Below, piece after piece: positions 1 to 12,310 of a stretch of 64,000 nt of DNA. Position 1 is the first letter of the stretch; the number at the start of each line of letters is the position of its first letter. This DNA is from Gentiana macrophylla (lineage: Eukaryota; Streptophyta; Magnoliopsida; Gentianales; Gentianaceae), in contig CM047805.1 of NCBI GenBank assembly GCA_026214975.1, positions 63,503,368 through 63,567,367 of the forward strand, in the 5' to 3' direction. The translations under genes and the position numbers were made by a program. The notes under the pieces were generated by a model. It ran no database searches. It saw only the letters and a list, made by a program, of their open reading frames with translations, and was not told the origin of the DNA.

Positions 1-328
1 GATTAATAGATTTTTTTGTAGGGTAGATTAATAGATATTATTCCCTTCCAAAAGGTACATGAAGAAACCACATATTTTCTGTCTGCAAAATAAGAACAAA
101 ATAACAACCACAATAATAAAGTGCTAAAAATAATATGAAGTCAAAGTTTAGAAAAAGCATAGGTCGAAACATGTGGTAGCGCTATCTTTAAAGAGTAAAA
201 TGCCTCAAATGCACTGGTAAAAAATTAATAGTGTGTTGCACTCCTAAGGTTCGACAACCCATTGGTAATTTTCGTGTGTAGTGAAAAAGACCATGAACCA
301 CCGTATTATTCAATGCTCAAGTTGTAAG
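1..328. other. AT-rich non-coding DNA, edge of a duplicated block
   Basis: I see no gene here. The stretch 225-328, which ends at the TIR element that follows, reappears in inverted orientation at 34240-34345. Shared landmarks are GTGTTGCACTC, AAGGTTCGACAA and GAACCACCGTATTATTCAATGC. It is therefore one end of a segmental duplication. Confidence 0.6.
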
Positions 329-923
329 CTATGAAGCACCGACACTTCAACTTGGGCGTCGTGCGCCGTGGTCACATTCCCGACGGGTGTCCGACACGTG
401 TCGGTTGATTAAAATAATATTATTTAAAAATTATATATCTGACATGATGTTGACACTCTCCGACACTGCTGAACCCAATTTTGTAAATTTTGTTTTTTTT
501 CTTTATTTAAGCTTTCTTCAATGGAAACGTTAAAATACATGATTTTCATCACTATTATAATTTAACAAATAATATGTCGTATTAATATTTTTTAAATTTT
601 TTTTTTTTTAATTTTAAGTTTTTTCAATGAAAACGTTAAAATATACGATTTTCATCACTATAATAATTTAATAAATAATATGCCGTATTCAGTTTATATT
701 TTTTTTTTGATGATAAACATTCATTTTTACAATTTATATAATATTTTGAAGTTATTCACAATTTTTTTTGGAACCGTATAAAGGCCGAATATCTATTTTA
801 GATACTCATAAAGTTTAAAACGTATCGGCGCGTGATGTCGTGTCCTTAAATTTTGGTATTAGCCAATCGTCGTGTGTGTAACATGTCGTGCGGCGTGTCC
901 GTGTCCGTGTTTGTGCTTCGTAG
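329..923. mobile_element. Non-autonomous TIR element, about 0.6 kb, copy 1
   Basis: The ends are inverted: CTATGAAGCACCGACAC on the left and, read from the right, CTACGAAGCACAAACACGG. The flanks GTTGTAAG (321-328) and GTCGTAAG (924-931) look like an 8-bp target duplication with one mismatch, which suggests a hAT or Mutator-type element. The interior has no coding capacity and contains TGTCGG/CCGACA words and AT-rich DNA. Related copies are at 33228-34239 (inverted) and 45788-46402. The superfamily is my inference; the ends and the copies are visible. Confidence 0.6.
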
Positions 924-2357
924 GTCGTAAGGAATATATAATCAAGGATGGGATTGATAATAACAACATGGTTCTTAGGATTGATCAGGGTATTATTATT
1001 ATTCCGTAGGATTGATTAGGCCTCCTGATAGGGTGGAGATAAAAATTCTGTTACGGCACAGTCAGACAAGCTTATACCATTTCGCTCACGAGCAGAATCT
1101 TTTTTAATTTCTTCACTGTCAGGAGGCCTATCGCGCACCTATATTATTCTTTGCCCCAAAGGCATATCCATAGGAGCTAAGAGGAGTGCTTCCTTTGTCG
1201 AGCATTATAATCCTCTCCTCTGGACGAGCATTAGAATCCTTATCAGTCGAGTGGCGTACGCACCTCTCATCTGCGTTCCCTCCCCCTACGGTCGGGTAGA
1301 AAAACTTTTTAATTTATGATTTTTAATAGTTATAATTGGACAAAAGACACGGAAACCAAAGATATTAAGGAAAAAGAATTATTAATATAAGATTAAAAAA
1401 ACATAAAAATTACCTTATGATATACAGGGTAAATCGTGTTTGAACATCATAATTCTTGCAATTATACCGATTCGAGATAAACCAACCTCCTCAAAAACCT
1501 GGATTGGATCCTCATTTACATATCATTTTGGATTCGGATATACCAACCCGTCTTCTTCGTGATTTGATACACAAGCTTCCTCTTAATACATACAAATTCA
1601 ACCAAATAGAAGTGATGAAGCTACTTGGAGCTTGACGTCACAAAGTGTTGGTTGGTTGGATTTAGTAGAGTAGCCGCAAGTAAAAAAGATGCGCGAACGA
1701 TTTCCAAAGGTTAGAAGATATATATGGTTTTGAAAGTAATGTTGCCCTACATCTAACGCTTTAGCTTAAATCAATCATAATGAACGGTTTAGGTTGCTAG
1801 ACATGGATGGAGGGATTGAAATGACATGGATGGTGGGGATTGAAAGGAGAGAGTATTAGAGAATTGTGTGTATGATGTTTATTTTAATAAAGTATAAGAG
1901 AATTGTGTGTATGATGTTTTTTTAATGATGTTTGATTTCGTCTTGAGCTTGACTCGTTAAGATGTAAATATCAAAGTCTAAATACAAAAATAACATATTA
2001 TAGGTCAATGTGTTATAAATCATGCAACAAAAAATACTAGAAAATTTTCCAAATCTTGTATAAATTCAATTTATAATCCCTGTTAAATTAATAAATGACT
2101 TATTATCTTTTCTTTGTGAGAGTTATTGTAAATTTCTTAATTTATATAAGTAGTTTGGCAAACATAATCGAACGTTCGTTAATCAAGCTCGTGAAAACGA
2201 GCTCACAATCATGTTTGAACTCGACTCATAAAGCTAAATAAACAAACAATCATGAATACAATCGAGTCGAACACAACTCATTATAATAGACATTATACTG
2301 GGATCACGGTAGTCTACAAAATCTGTCCTTAAAAAAAAACAAAATCTGGTTCTAGTA

Positions 2358-2360
<3 letters not shown>
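924..2360. other. Non-coding DNA with a duplicated segment and a 12-bp inverted repeat
   Basis: No gene is recognisable. The part 1420-1860 resembles 35375-35945 in direct orientation; both contain GCCCTACATCTAACG and GGTGGGGATTGAAAGGAGA. An exact inverted repeat TAGGCCTCCTGA / TCAGGAGGCCTA lies at 1017-1028 and 1119-1130. A 41-bp direct repeat starting GAGAATTGTGTGTATGATG is at about 1858-1920. The DNA at 2160-2280 contains CTCGTGAAAACGAGCTC-type words common in dispersed plant repeats. Confidence 0.5.
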
Positions 2361-2439
<79 letters not shown>

Positions 2440-2440
2440 T
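2361..2440. repeat. (AT)n microsatellite followed by a T-run
   Basis: About 60 bases of alternating AT run directly into about 19 T. Any reading frame across it gives only a Tyr-Ile repeat and is not a gene. Confidence 0.95.
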
Positions 2441-3238
2441 GAGGATAGCAATATGTTTTTATACTTCTTGACATAACATATACTTGAAAAACAAATTAAA
2501 AAACATATAATAATAATAAACCTTTTATACGCAGTTGGACTATACTTCTTGACAAGAATAGAAAATATTCCTTTAATGGCACCCAATAAAGAAGGGCATG
2601 GGTAGGCAAATATGCGTTGAAACTCGTCTAGAATGCTAGAAATGCTTTTTTTGCAGCTCTCTAGATCGTTTGATCATTGTCGAGAGAAAAACGTGGTGAC
2701 GGGTGGACAACATCGGAGAATGTATCGTCGGTTGCGCCAAACCATATTCCACAAGTAATTTCGCGGAAGAGGTACGACCACCGTTTGGTTGAATTTGTTG
2801 CTGCCAACGAAGGTGAAAGGTTGTTGACAACCCAATCATGCGCATCAACCCAATTATTTATTGATTTTTAAAACATACATTATTAGTAGTTACGAATATA
2901 CTCAATGATTGTCATATTTTTATCCTTTATTCTTTCATACATGGACAGAGCCACTCTATGGGCTGAGGGGGGCTAAGCCCACCCAGTCCTCGGCCCTTTT
3001 TTTATTTTTTTTACTTAAGTAGATAGCATGAAACAAACTTTTAGCCCACCCCTTCAAATATTTTATCTATACATAAGCTCCATTCATTTTTCTTGTCAAG
3101 AAATAGAAAAAGAAAAAAGAAAAATGTCATTAGTTGTCATTATTACTTGTTATTATGACTTGTTATGATTAGTGTAAAAGAATTCCTCTTGAAAATAAAT
3201 TAAGAACCGTCACTGAATTATTACTTGATTAAATCAAA
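2441..3238. other. Non-coding DNA, no gene recognised
   Basis: Two overlapping short open frames at 2636-2871, one on each strand, resemble nothing I know and lack a convincing gene context. Around 2945-3000, words such as AGCCACTCTATGGGCTGAGG and CTAAGCCCACCC look like one end of a dispersed element, but I cannot find the other end. Confidence 0.4.
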
Positions 3239-4290
3239 TGGAAAATTAGGGATAATGACACTATCTGGAATATTTTTAAGTAACATAATAGCTACATATT
3301 TTTTATAGGGAGAAGGACAACTGCATAATTTTTATAGCGAGAAAGACAAACAGTGAATCTCAAAAATCAGTGAATCTCCCCAGTGAATCCCGAAATCAGT
3401 GAATTTCGACAATGAATTTTGAAAATCAGTGAATTTCGACAGTGAATTTCGGCAGTGAATTTAAACAGTGAATTTCGATAGTGAATGAATAGTTTTGTCC
3501 TTTATGCAAAAGTTTCAAAAGACCGTCCTTTTACTCAATTGATGAAATATTTATGTCATTCTCCCTCATTTCTCCTAAATCAAAATGGTTTTTCCAAAAG
3601 TTATTTTTACTTCTAATTTCTATACTAATTTTTTGGGCTATGATTTGTACTCCATTCATTTCACCTCTACACCTACCTACCGATGCACCACACCGTTTTC
3701 ACCAAATCGACCTTGTAAAAGTCGGTTTTGGAGTCAAAAACCGATTTTTCCTGAGTTGATTTAGAATCGACTCTGCTGAAAGTCAGTTTTTGATTTCAGA
3801 ACCGACTTTTACAATTTTAATTTTATTGTGCTACATAGGTAAATAAAGGCCCCGCCATTATTTCCGGTATAAAAGAACACTATAAAAAATTTAGGGAATG
3901 GGAGAAGGATGTAAATATTTCATCAATCGATTGAGTAAAAGGACAGCTTTTTTGAAACTTTTCCATAAAGGACAAAATTATTTATTCATCGTTAAATTCA
4001 TACATTCAAATTCAACTGCATTTAAATTCATCGCTAAATTCATCGTCGAAATTTACTAATTTTCAAAATTCATTGTCGAGATTCACCGATTTTTAGGGAT
4101 TTCATCAAATTCAATTCATTAAATTCACCGATTTCGGGATTCACCGAGGAAGTTTCACCGATTTTAGGATTCATTTGTCATTCTTCTCGCTTATAAAATT
4201 ACGCATTGTCCTTCTCCCTATAAAAAATATGTGAAATTTGTCTTTATTCTTAAAAATATTTCAGATTGTGTCCTTATCCCTAATTTTCCA
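3239..4290. mobile_element. Foldback-type element with long inverted arms
   Basis: The left arm (3239-3560) begins TGGAAAATTAGGGATAATG. The right arm (3890-4290) is its inverted partner and ends TTATCCCTAATTTTCCA. Each arm carries several degenerate copies of a CAGTGAATTTCGA word and a conserved block containing TTTTGTCCTTTATGCAAAAG and CAATTGATGAAAT. The ~330-bp centre contains AAAGTCGGTTTT / AAAACCGACTTT inverted words. No protein is encoded. Single arms occur at 33409-33744 and 42979-43300, so this is a family. I could not establish a target duplication. Confidence 0.65.
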
Positions 4291-4303
4291 AAAAAATTAT
4301 TCT

Positions 4304-4507
4304 AGCCCACCAGAAAAATATTTCCTGGCTCCTTCATTGCTTTCATATATCATTCTCTTTTGTAAGGAGAGAGATGTTTCCGTGCATTTGCTAGCAAAAA
4401 AAGGTTTGAGTTTAGTTGAGTATGTCGAATGGAGTTTCCACCCATGTAATGATGTCTTGTGCCGCTGAATACGCTTAATAAAATTACTTTTACCTATCAA
4501 AAAAAAA
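4304..4507 (+). mobile_element. Possible 5'-truncated LINE (non-LTR) tail
   Basis: The segment ends with AATAAAATTACTTTTACC and a run of about 11 A, as plant L1-type LINE tails do. It is flanked by a direct repeat AATTATTCT (4295-4303 and 4508-4516), as target-primed insertion would leave. It lies at the right tip of the foldback element. No reverse-transcriptase sequence is left. The call depends on the A-tail and the flanking repeat only. Confidence 0.5.
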
Positions 4508-4516
4508 AATTATTCT

Positions 4517-4973
4517 TGAGGTATATATTTAATACTAATTTATATTTCTCTCGATTAATTAATTTCTTTGACCTTTTCAAAAAATTTTAAATAAATGTCC
4601 TATAATTTAGGAGGTACATGAGACGGTGTGTGATTGGCTTTATCTCATTTTCCTACATTTCTCGGAAGGAAAATACAGTGGTGATACATCCACTATTTTT
4701 TCAACCACAACATCTTACACAACACAATCAACACCACATATTCTGTTAGGACCCATCACAAAAAATAATTGATCATTTTAATCAATGACTACCACACATG
4801 TAGTGGTTTTTACATTACACAAAAATGTAGTGCACATATCATTATTCAGGAAAATATACATTGGGCAGAAGATAAAAAAACAAAAAGCAATCGCTTTACT
4901 TTTCCTTCTGCTTTTTGGTCGATTGCAATTGCTTTGCAGTGTACAATTAATGTGAAAAGTACTAAAAAAAAAA

Positions 4974-4975
<2 letters not shown>
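4517..4975. other. Non-coding DNA, nothing recognised
   Basis: The segment is AT-rich. A frame at 4769-5023 ends in the (TA)n repeat as Tyr-Ile codons and is not supported. The only structure I see is a short ACCAC/GTGGT hairpin near 4789-4806. Confidence 0.5.

Positions 4976-5019
<44 letters not shown>
4976..5019. repeat. (TA)n microsatellite
   Basis: About 44 bases of alternating TA lie immediately beside the candidate Helitron terminus. Confidence 0.95.
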
Positions 5020-5021
<2 letters not shown>

Positions 5022-5055
5022 AGATCAACACATCATGTGATAATGCACTGTGCAT
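5020..5055 (-). other. Candidate Helitron 3' terminus
   Basis: Read on the minus strand, two short palindromes, ATGCACTGTGCAT (5043-5055) and CACATGATGTG (5029-5039), are followed six bases later by CTAG. Helitrons end in a hairpin plus CTRR. The base after CTAG is A, whereas T is usual, and the stems are short. This is a candidate only. Confidence 0.3.
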
Positions 5056-5460
5056 GCTTCATTCCAGGTTTAGTATTCATGATGTTGGTGTGCCTTTATG
5101 TGCTGTATAGTGTGCTGATACGCGGTAAGTAAAGGTTTTGAAGGAATTAAATAAGATAAACATACATTAATATTACAAGAGCATTGGGTGTTTTTCACCA
5201 CATAATACAAGGTTGTAGATGATGCATGGTAGAAGTGCAATGTTAGTAGCATGCTTGCCCAGGTTTACAAAAGTCCAAACACATAACCTTTTTAGTGGGC
5301 CTAACAAAATATTCAGAAGGCACATATTATGACCATTAAGATTCATTATACTTAGAACCTTAATGATGTAATATGTTGCCGATAGGTAGAGACATTAATA
5401 CTTCCGGTGTTCAAAAGTTGTTTCAAAAGGTTTTAGCTTTAATATCTACATTTACAGATG
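5024..5460. other. 3' flank of the RPA-like gene
   Basis: No coding sequence is recognised. It probably holds the 3' untranslated and terminal part of the Helitron. A short open frame at 5070-5252 has no known features. Confidence 0.4.
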
Positions 5461-8056
5461 CTAGGTTTTGGTGTTGTCGGCCTTTGTCTTCTTCATTGGG
5501 GTTGTTTCTGGTGAATCACTGATCTGTGCCTCCATAGCTTTGGTTGCCTCTTGTGTAGTGGGGAGATCAGGTGTAGCTTTATCTCTGGGCTGATTTGTTG
5601 CCTGGGTAAGTTTGGGTTCTTCAAAAGTCAATTTGCGTTTTGTTCTAAACTGTTGTCCTTGCTGTTTTTCGGGGAGCGAAGTTATCTCAAGTGAATCTGC
5701 TATGACACTTTGGATTGTAGGGGTGTAGACCTCTTTGTTAGCAGGAGTTTTTGGTGCAGAGGTTGACGATCCAATATGGTCGAAACCAGTACTATCTTCA
5801 GAAGCAACCGCAGCAAGTGCAGCTTTTTGTTGTGATGCATTATACTCATGCATTTCTGCTTCTGAGTAGATCTTTAGCACAGGATAGCGTCGGTGCATTG
5901 TGCCCTGGGATTCTTTGTCATAGTACTTCAAATAGCAGATGACGTGTTTCTTTTGGAGAGCCGCTTCTATCTGGCTTGTCAGTGGTTTGTTCTATGAAAT
6001 AGAAGGCAACAACATAAACTAAGAAATTGAATAAAAAAAAGAAAGTTAAAGTATGTTATGACTGAGATTATGGGGTACTTACCGCAGCAGCAGCAAGCCT
6101 GACTTCATTGGCTGTGAAGGGCAGTAGCTTATCAATTTCTGGAGATTTCACAAACACCTCAACAGTAGTTTTCCCATGGTTTAAGAACACTCCAAGTTTG
6201 TAGCTGAACCATTTAAATTTATGTGGGTTAAAGTGTAAACATGGAAAGCATAGTAAGAAGAAGACATGAAACTAAAACGGATAAGAAAAGTATTTACCTC
6301 ATAGTGACCTTAGTGTATTCTTGGCAATACGAACACATTATTTTCCAGTCCATGTCCACATCCAATTCGTGGAGCATTGTTCGCATGCTTCATACCAGAA
6401 ATGCTGCTGTCCAAGTATAAAAGTTATTGAGCCTTCAGTCCAGACTGCTTTCACCTGCATTTTAAAATCGGTATTCGTTTTAGCGTGAGCATGGTAAATG
6501 GAGAATTGAATGTATCTTAGCATATGAGTTACATTTTCAATAGAGGCAATGGCAAAAGTTAATGGCGAGATCTCGTAAGGACGGGGTGGGTGGAACAGTA
6601 TAGCTGGGTCCCTATAAGCGCGAGTTTGGATCATTGATGAGATCTTCACTGAGTGTGCATCATACCTGTTATGCAGCGAGTATAAACATCAGCTTAAATA
6701 CCACATAAGTAAATAATAACGGGGATCAGAACAGGCCTACCATTCTTTTAAGGGCTTCTCCTTTATCAGCGGCGGGTTTTCCATGAAGTAGGCATGTGTC
6801 CTTGTTCGGAGCGATAGACCTACATTGGAGTGGAACGATATGAACACTGGTTTAAGTATCCATAGAAAACTTTTATAATTGTGCTGGTGTTTAATGACTG
6901 AAGGGAAGATTTCATATATTTGGGGTGGGCATTGTAAGGCTACCTGTGCATAATTATTTAGGCGCTTTGCACACACATGAAATTGGTTATAAACATAAGA
7001 AGAGTAAGCAATTAAACAGAAAGAAACATCTAAAGAGGACTATTGTATTTCATGAGTAAGTGAATGAAATATAAGGTAGTGAGTCGCCTGTCAAAAAAAA
7101 TAGAGCTACCCAAGAGAATTCTATACTGAGATGTGAACGATTGATTACATACCGTTCTATGTGCTCACGTTGAGTCCATACGCAATAATCAATGTCGGAC
7201 ATTTGTATTTTTGCATACACGCTCACATCACTATCGAGGTCCACATCGTCCCTGCACTCGCACCAACACGGGAATCATTCTACAATAGTGTTAAAATTAT
7301 TGTCCGGTGGGATAAATTTTCAAAAGTGGTTAAATGACCGAACAATACATAGTAGTATAGTGAAGGAATGCATTACTTACTCTTCATTAATGACCACACA
7401 CAGTCCTCGTAAGTAGATTTAGCACTCGCTTGTTGAACGGCAAAGTATGCACAACCGGTGCTTTGATACCTAAGTCAAGTGTCAATGTTTTTATGTAATT
7501 AAGAATCAATATATGCAGATCAATATCGAGTTTTAATGTAGGTCGGCAAGGGAATGAATGCTTACTGATTGGCTTCTCATGATCTCGCATAACGGTAGAA
7601 GTCTCGAGAATTTATCTAGCTCAAATTTGCAAGGAAGTGGAGGCGGGATTGGTTCTCATATGGTTCCACAAGGTTTTGCGTTGTGAGTCCAAGTATATGG
7701 ATCTTGGGGACTTGAATTGAGTCGGAGTGTCTTTGGCAACAGCATTCGAGACATAGTATCTTTTGTATGGCTCAAGTGTGTGGGCAAAGCGGGTCACAGT
7801 CCCGTCGAACATGACCATCGGGACCAAGGTTCCCTGTAATAGATATAAAATTCATTAAGATTGACCTTTTTAATTATCAGAATAATATTTTTGAATGAAT
7901 GTACATTACCTTTGTGTCAGTGACCACGTAGTTTCGAAACAGAGGGCCGTTTTCCTTTTTCTTTGGTTTGCGCCGCAGAATAACCTGAATCAAGACACAC
8001 CATTTCGTTGCTATCACAGGGGTGATCTGAATGGCATCCTTTAGTTGTCGTGGCAT
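5461..8056 (-). pseudogene. Helitron-borne replication protein A large subunit (RPA70-like), frameshifted
   Basis: RPA70 binds single-stranded DNA, and plant Helitrons often carry a copy. Exon 1 (7910-8056, 49 codons, starts MPRQLKDA) ends at a GT donor and joins exon 2 near 7835, reading GTLVPMVMFDGTVTRF, an OB-fold-like segment. Further exons are visible near 7140-7250, 6737-6976, 6338-6649, 6080-6190 and 5461-5995. The DBD-C zinc site is present as EACEQC and then, in a shifted frame, IMCSYCQEY, so a one-base frameshift lies between the Cys pairs near 6360. A second frameshift lies near 7655. The C-terminal tail (from about 5800) is rich in Pro, Thr and Lys, as in Helitron RPA proteins. 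The start codon abuts the Athila-like LTR, which removes the original promoter. Confidence 0.8.
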
Positions 8057-9820
8057 TGACGTGGCCTTTTCTAGTGCTATTCCAGTCCTTAACTGACAGT
8101 GTATCGGGTCAAACTGTAGTGCTAGTATGGTGAGTCAGGTGTCGAATCCTCAGGGAAACGTATGGTAATTCAGAGTGTGGCTAAACACCAAGAAGCTATT
8201 ATTAACTCAATCTAAGTCGCAATTTTTCTTTTTTCTATTTAGTAACCTTAAAACAAGAATAAATGCATAAAACTAAAACAGATATATATAGATACAAAAA
8301 TATATATATAAGCATATAGAAATACAAATATATATATAGATATAAATATATATAGGTACCAATACAATATATAAGATATAAATACTAGTAATATTATTAG
8401 AAACTAGCCAAGAATATGTCACTGAATCAGTATCTCTTTTTAGTAGAAATAGATGTGCTTGATCTTTCCTTAATTTAAGGTGAATCAATTATATGTGAAT
8501 CGGTGTATTCCTAAGCTAGACAACTCCTCCTCACACGAGCGTATGAAATTGTCATATGTCAAATTGTCATCAGTTTAATCTCCACAACTGCCCCATGCTA
8601 ATCTCAGTTAGTCTGAACAGGTACCGAGTACAAATCTACCCCGGATAAAAGAGGTTATTCCGCTTTGTCGACGGCCGATGTTATTCAAAAGGCTCCGGTT
8701 GTCGCGGATCGATTTAACTTTTTCGGTGTTAGTTTCAATTAAACCATTGATTTTAACATTATTATAATCTTGAACACAAATTTAATAAGATTCATCTTTC
8801 CCAAGACAAATCGCGCTCGGTAGGAAATCGATTCCGTTGTCACGCTTTCACTCGCCAATTTTACCTCCGGTTTTTCTATCCTTTATCTCATATCCTAACT
8901 TCTCTCGGCCGGTCAGTTCATCATTAGGTTATATGTTGCGATTCATCTTGGTTAATTACGCCAATCCGAATATTATCAATACGCTAAAAGATAGAAAAAG
9001 ATTCATTATAATCGATTTTAATTCAATTTTAACATAGTCATCATCTATTTCCTAAAAAGATAAACTAATTCAATTTCATATCTTGGCTAGATATAGAGTT
9101 AGCCTAATATCATTATAACTAATAGATAGATACTAATAACAACAAACAAACATAAATACATTAAAAGTTACTGAGATTACGATTGAAGCGCCAGAGCCGT
9201 ATTCTCTCCGAAATAACAACTCCTTTAGCAACAACGAGCCTTGATAATCCTTCTAAGTACTAAAACGATACTTATACTACATTATTATTTCGACAGAGTG
9301 TCGCTTACGGTATTTACAGAACTACAAACTAGATTAAGATAATATATATATATATAAGTGATATATATATATTGGTACAACTCCATCAAGTCGCAAATGA
9401 GGAGTATTTATAGAGTGGATGTCAAGGCCGGCGCGGGTCGGTGTAGATCGCGCGGCCGGTGCTAGCATGATGGAGATTCTCTCCCGACAAATTCCCATGT
9501 GCCGGGTGGCAAGAGATTCCGGCTCGGGCCGGGTTTTTTCGGTTCGGGTCGGATCTTGAAAATATCTTTCTTCCGCTTTCATCAAGCTTTGGTTTTAATC
9601 CTTCGCTTTTCCATCACACGCACTCAAACAACCAAAAACACGAGCACACGTAATTTTGATCATAAAACTATAAGTTTTACTAAAATAATAACGATAATAT
9701 CTATTTATAACGATTTTGATTTTTATGTGTTTTACATATATTTTTATAGAATTTATACGATATTATCGTAAATACGATATAAAAAGTCATATAATATGGT
9801 TATATTTTTATCATACATCA
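8057..9820 (-). repeat. 3' LTR of the Athila-like element
   Basis: This 1764-bp LTR matches 21689-23453 closely along its length. It contains the GC-rich words GGCCGGCGCGGG and GGCCGGTGC at 9426-9465. On the minus strand a TATAAATA box lies just after them (around 9405-9415). Differences from the other LTR cluster at CAG/CTG positions. Confidence 0.93.
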
Positions 9821-9834
9821 ACTACTCCCCACTT
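9821..9834 (-). other. Polypurine tract of the Athila-like element
   Basis: On the minus strand the bases AAGTGGGGAGTAGT lie directly against the 3' LTR. This is where second-strand synthesis is primed. Confidence 0.8.
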
Positions 9835-11404
9835 AGCTTTTGATCGTCCTCGAGCAAAATAAGCGATAATATATAAACTGTTATAATGCAAACAATATAG
9901 TTCTTCTAGACTAAATTTCTAACTTAGTAATGCATGTCGTCAACATTATAATTATATTAATTTTATCTATCTAAGATTATTAAAAATAAAAAGAGTGTAT
10001 AACTTAATAAACTAGTTATAAAATATTATTTAAATGAAATTCTACATGAATTACTTAATAACTATAAAATAAAATACTTAGAAAAATTTTGTAATCGCCA
10101 TCGTATGAAATTTCGTAATCAAGGACTAAGTCAAGTAGTTGGCAAAATGCTTATAACGCTCGTGCTCGTGGTGTTTGGCTAATCAACAGATAACAAAGGG
10201 AAATCAAAAGAAAATAGAGGCAAGTCGCATTTACTTACACCTTCAACTTCGATCAAAAATACCTTGATTAGTAACATCCTATTAATCGCTTTTTTTTTTT
10301 TTTTATTTTTAACAACAAACAAACATATCCGAACTCATTACCGTAATCGACTATCTTTCAAGTGTCATGAGGTGAGTACGGATACATCAAAGACTTAATT
10401 ATTCCAACTTTTTCTTTTTCTAGAGAATAACACTTTTTTGAAAACAGATTGCCTTCCGAATAATATTTATTCCAATCTCAAAGATATACCATTATTGAAT
10501 TTCGATGTCGCCACCGCTATCCATAAGTACATACTAAACTCGGGATTTCAAGGAAATGTAGACCAATTTAAGTTAAGGGTCGGTTATATCTAGTTAATCA
10601 TAATGGCTAATTTCGAGTGAGGTCTTGATCACTCGCAAGGTGAGAAAGGGACAAAAATTTGAAATTACGCTCGGGTAGGCTTATTTGGCCATAGTTAGTC
10701 AAAGTAATGCCAAAAATCTCATCATTCCTAATCCGATTCCAAATTCATACTTGTCTTGAAAAGAAAATCATTCTAAAACTTTATTATAATTATAAGTAAC
10801 TTTTGTCTAATTCCATAAAAAATAATATTTCATACTATTTGTCTAGGTATACATACTTAAAATCTTGATAAAAATCTAACATAAATATAAATAATATAGA
10901 AATAATATATCGAGATTACTTTACTTAATTAAAATTTTATTCTATCCAAATATGTCATTTTTATTATAATGATTATATATTATTTCGTTTATTTCCTTAA
11001 GATTGATTAAACTAAGTGCATCAGTATTTGATATATTAAATTTATTTTATTTACTAACCAATCTCTACTCCCACTTACTTAATTCACATCGCCTCGATGT
11101 GTAATGAGTAGTAAAAAGTTGGTTTAGAATTAAAATAAAATTTTTAACGGGTGAATATTGTTACGTGTCATATAGATTAGCGTTTATATAATATAGCATA
11201 AAAAAAAAACATTAACACAAACAAATATATTACAATATTAAAAAGTACATGTTAACTACTAAATACTACTATAAACTAAAAAAAAACTAAAACTAAGTTA
11301 ATCTAAGTTATGATTAAACTAATTTATTCTAAGTTAATTTATTCTACTATTATTATTACGTTTGATATTCCTTACAACTATCATAACTATCTAATTTTCT
11401 CCAC
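9835..11404 (-). other. Non-coding spacer between ORF3 and 3' LTR
   Basis: About 1.5 kb of AT-rich sequence. I recognise no domain or open frame, only poly-A/T runs, for example near 10290. It is likely an untranslated part of the element. Confidence 0.6.
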
Positions 11405-12155
11405 TTGAAGATCCTCCCGAATATCGACGGTAGTAGCCCTACCGAGGAAGGCGAAATGAAAGTACTCATCTCGTCGCTTCTTTCCGGTTCTAGCCAAACG
11501 AACACTTATTCGAAATCACCATGCAAAAGGCATAGGTCGACGGATCGGTTTGCTTCCAAATGCAAAACTAATACCGCCGTCAATCAATATTCCCAATCTA
11601 TAACAGCCCCGCCGTTATAAGCATACAATAGTAACAATTCATCATCACCGATTTCCGAGAAATCATCGCTTGATAAACTCGTGAATTGATGAAACGCTTC
11701 CGTGTTTTCAAACGGGAAGTAAAGCGGCAAAGTGAAGACATCTCTATCCCTATTATAATGTTGGAATAAAACTTGATAAGATTCCTAACATTTGTTAATA
11801 AATCCTTCAAATGTGTCAAGTCTCCACCGATACTCATAATGACTAGAGGGTGATGTTTGACCTGGTGGTATATGAAAATTTTGATTGATTATGGTAGAAG
11901 TAAAAGGAACAAGACTCTAATGGTAACAGATCAGAATCGACTCAGAGTACTAGCCTCTGCTAAGTATCGAGTAAAACTCTCTTACCATTGTAACATTAAT
12001 TCTTCCTCCGGGCATACGACAAAATAGTCCCACCCATCTGCTTCCATTCTTATGAATGCCCAATTATCCACTTTTCTAAAATTTAGACCTCTTTCAACCA
12101 AAGACCGTGATTGGTTGAAATTACTCAAAAAAGGGTTTGGATTTTCTTCATTCAT
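11405..12155 (-). pseudogene. Second ORF3-like (plant transposon protein) segment
   Basis: An ATG at 12155 opens a frame beginning MNEENPNPF. It continues with FRKVDNWAFIR, DGWDYFVV and, after one frame change, NVTMVREFYSIL. The last part matches the NVTMV.(E/N)F core seen in ORF3 of this element at 13829-14032. Athila ORF3 proteins (called env-like or putative plant transposon protein) often contain such a VREFY motif. Downstream frames around 11600-11840 keep short readable stretches with stops. It is preceded by an LTR-like promoter block. Function unknown; identification is by similarity to the neighbouring ORF3. Confidence 0.5.
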
Positions 12156-12310
12156 ATAATTGCAAGGGATGGGGTGGAAAACGGATAATGCGAATTAGGA
12201 GTACGGAGTTTGGGGTATGCGGAGGAGAATAATCGTTAATCGATTTAATGATCGGACATTTTATACGCAATATATAAGAAAACGAGACTAAAGAGGTGAA
12301 TTGGCAAATT

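Noticed and set aside
1017..1130. 12-bp inverted repeat as a terminator or MITE
   Set aside because: There is no gene to terminate, and no target duplication or related copy is visible.
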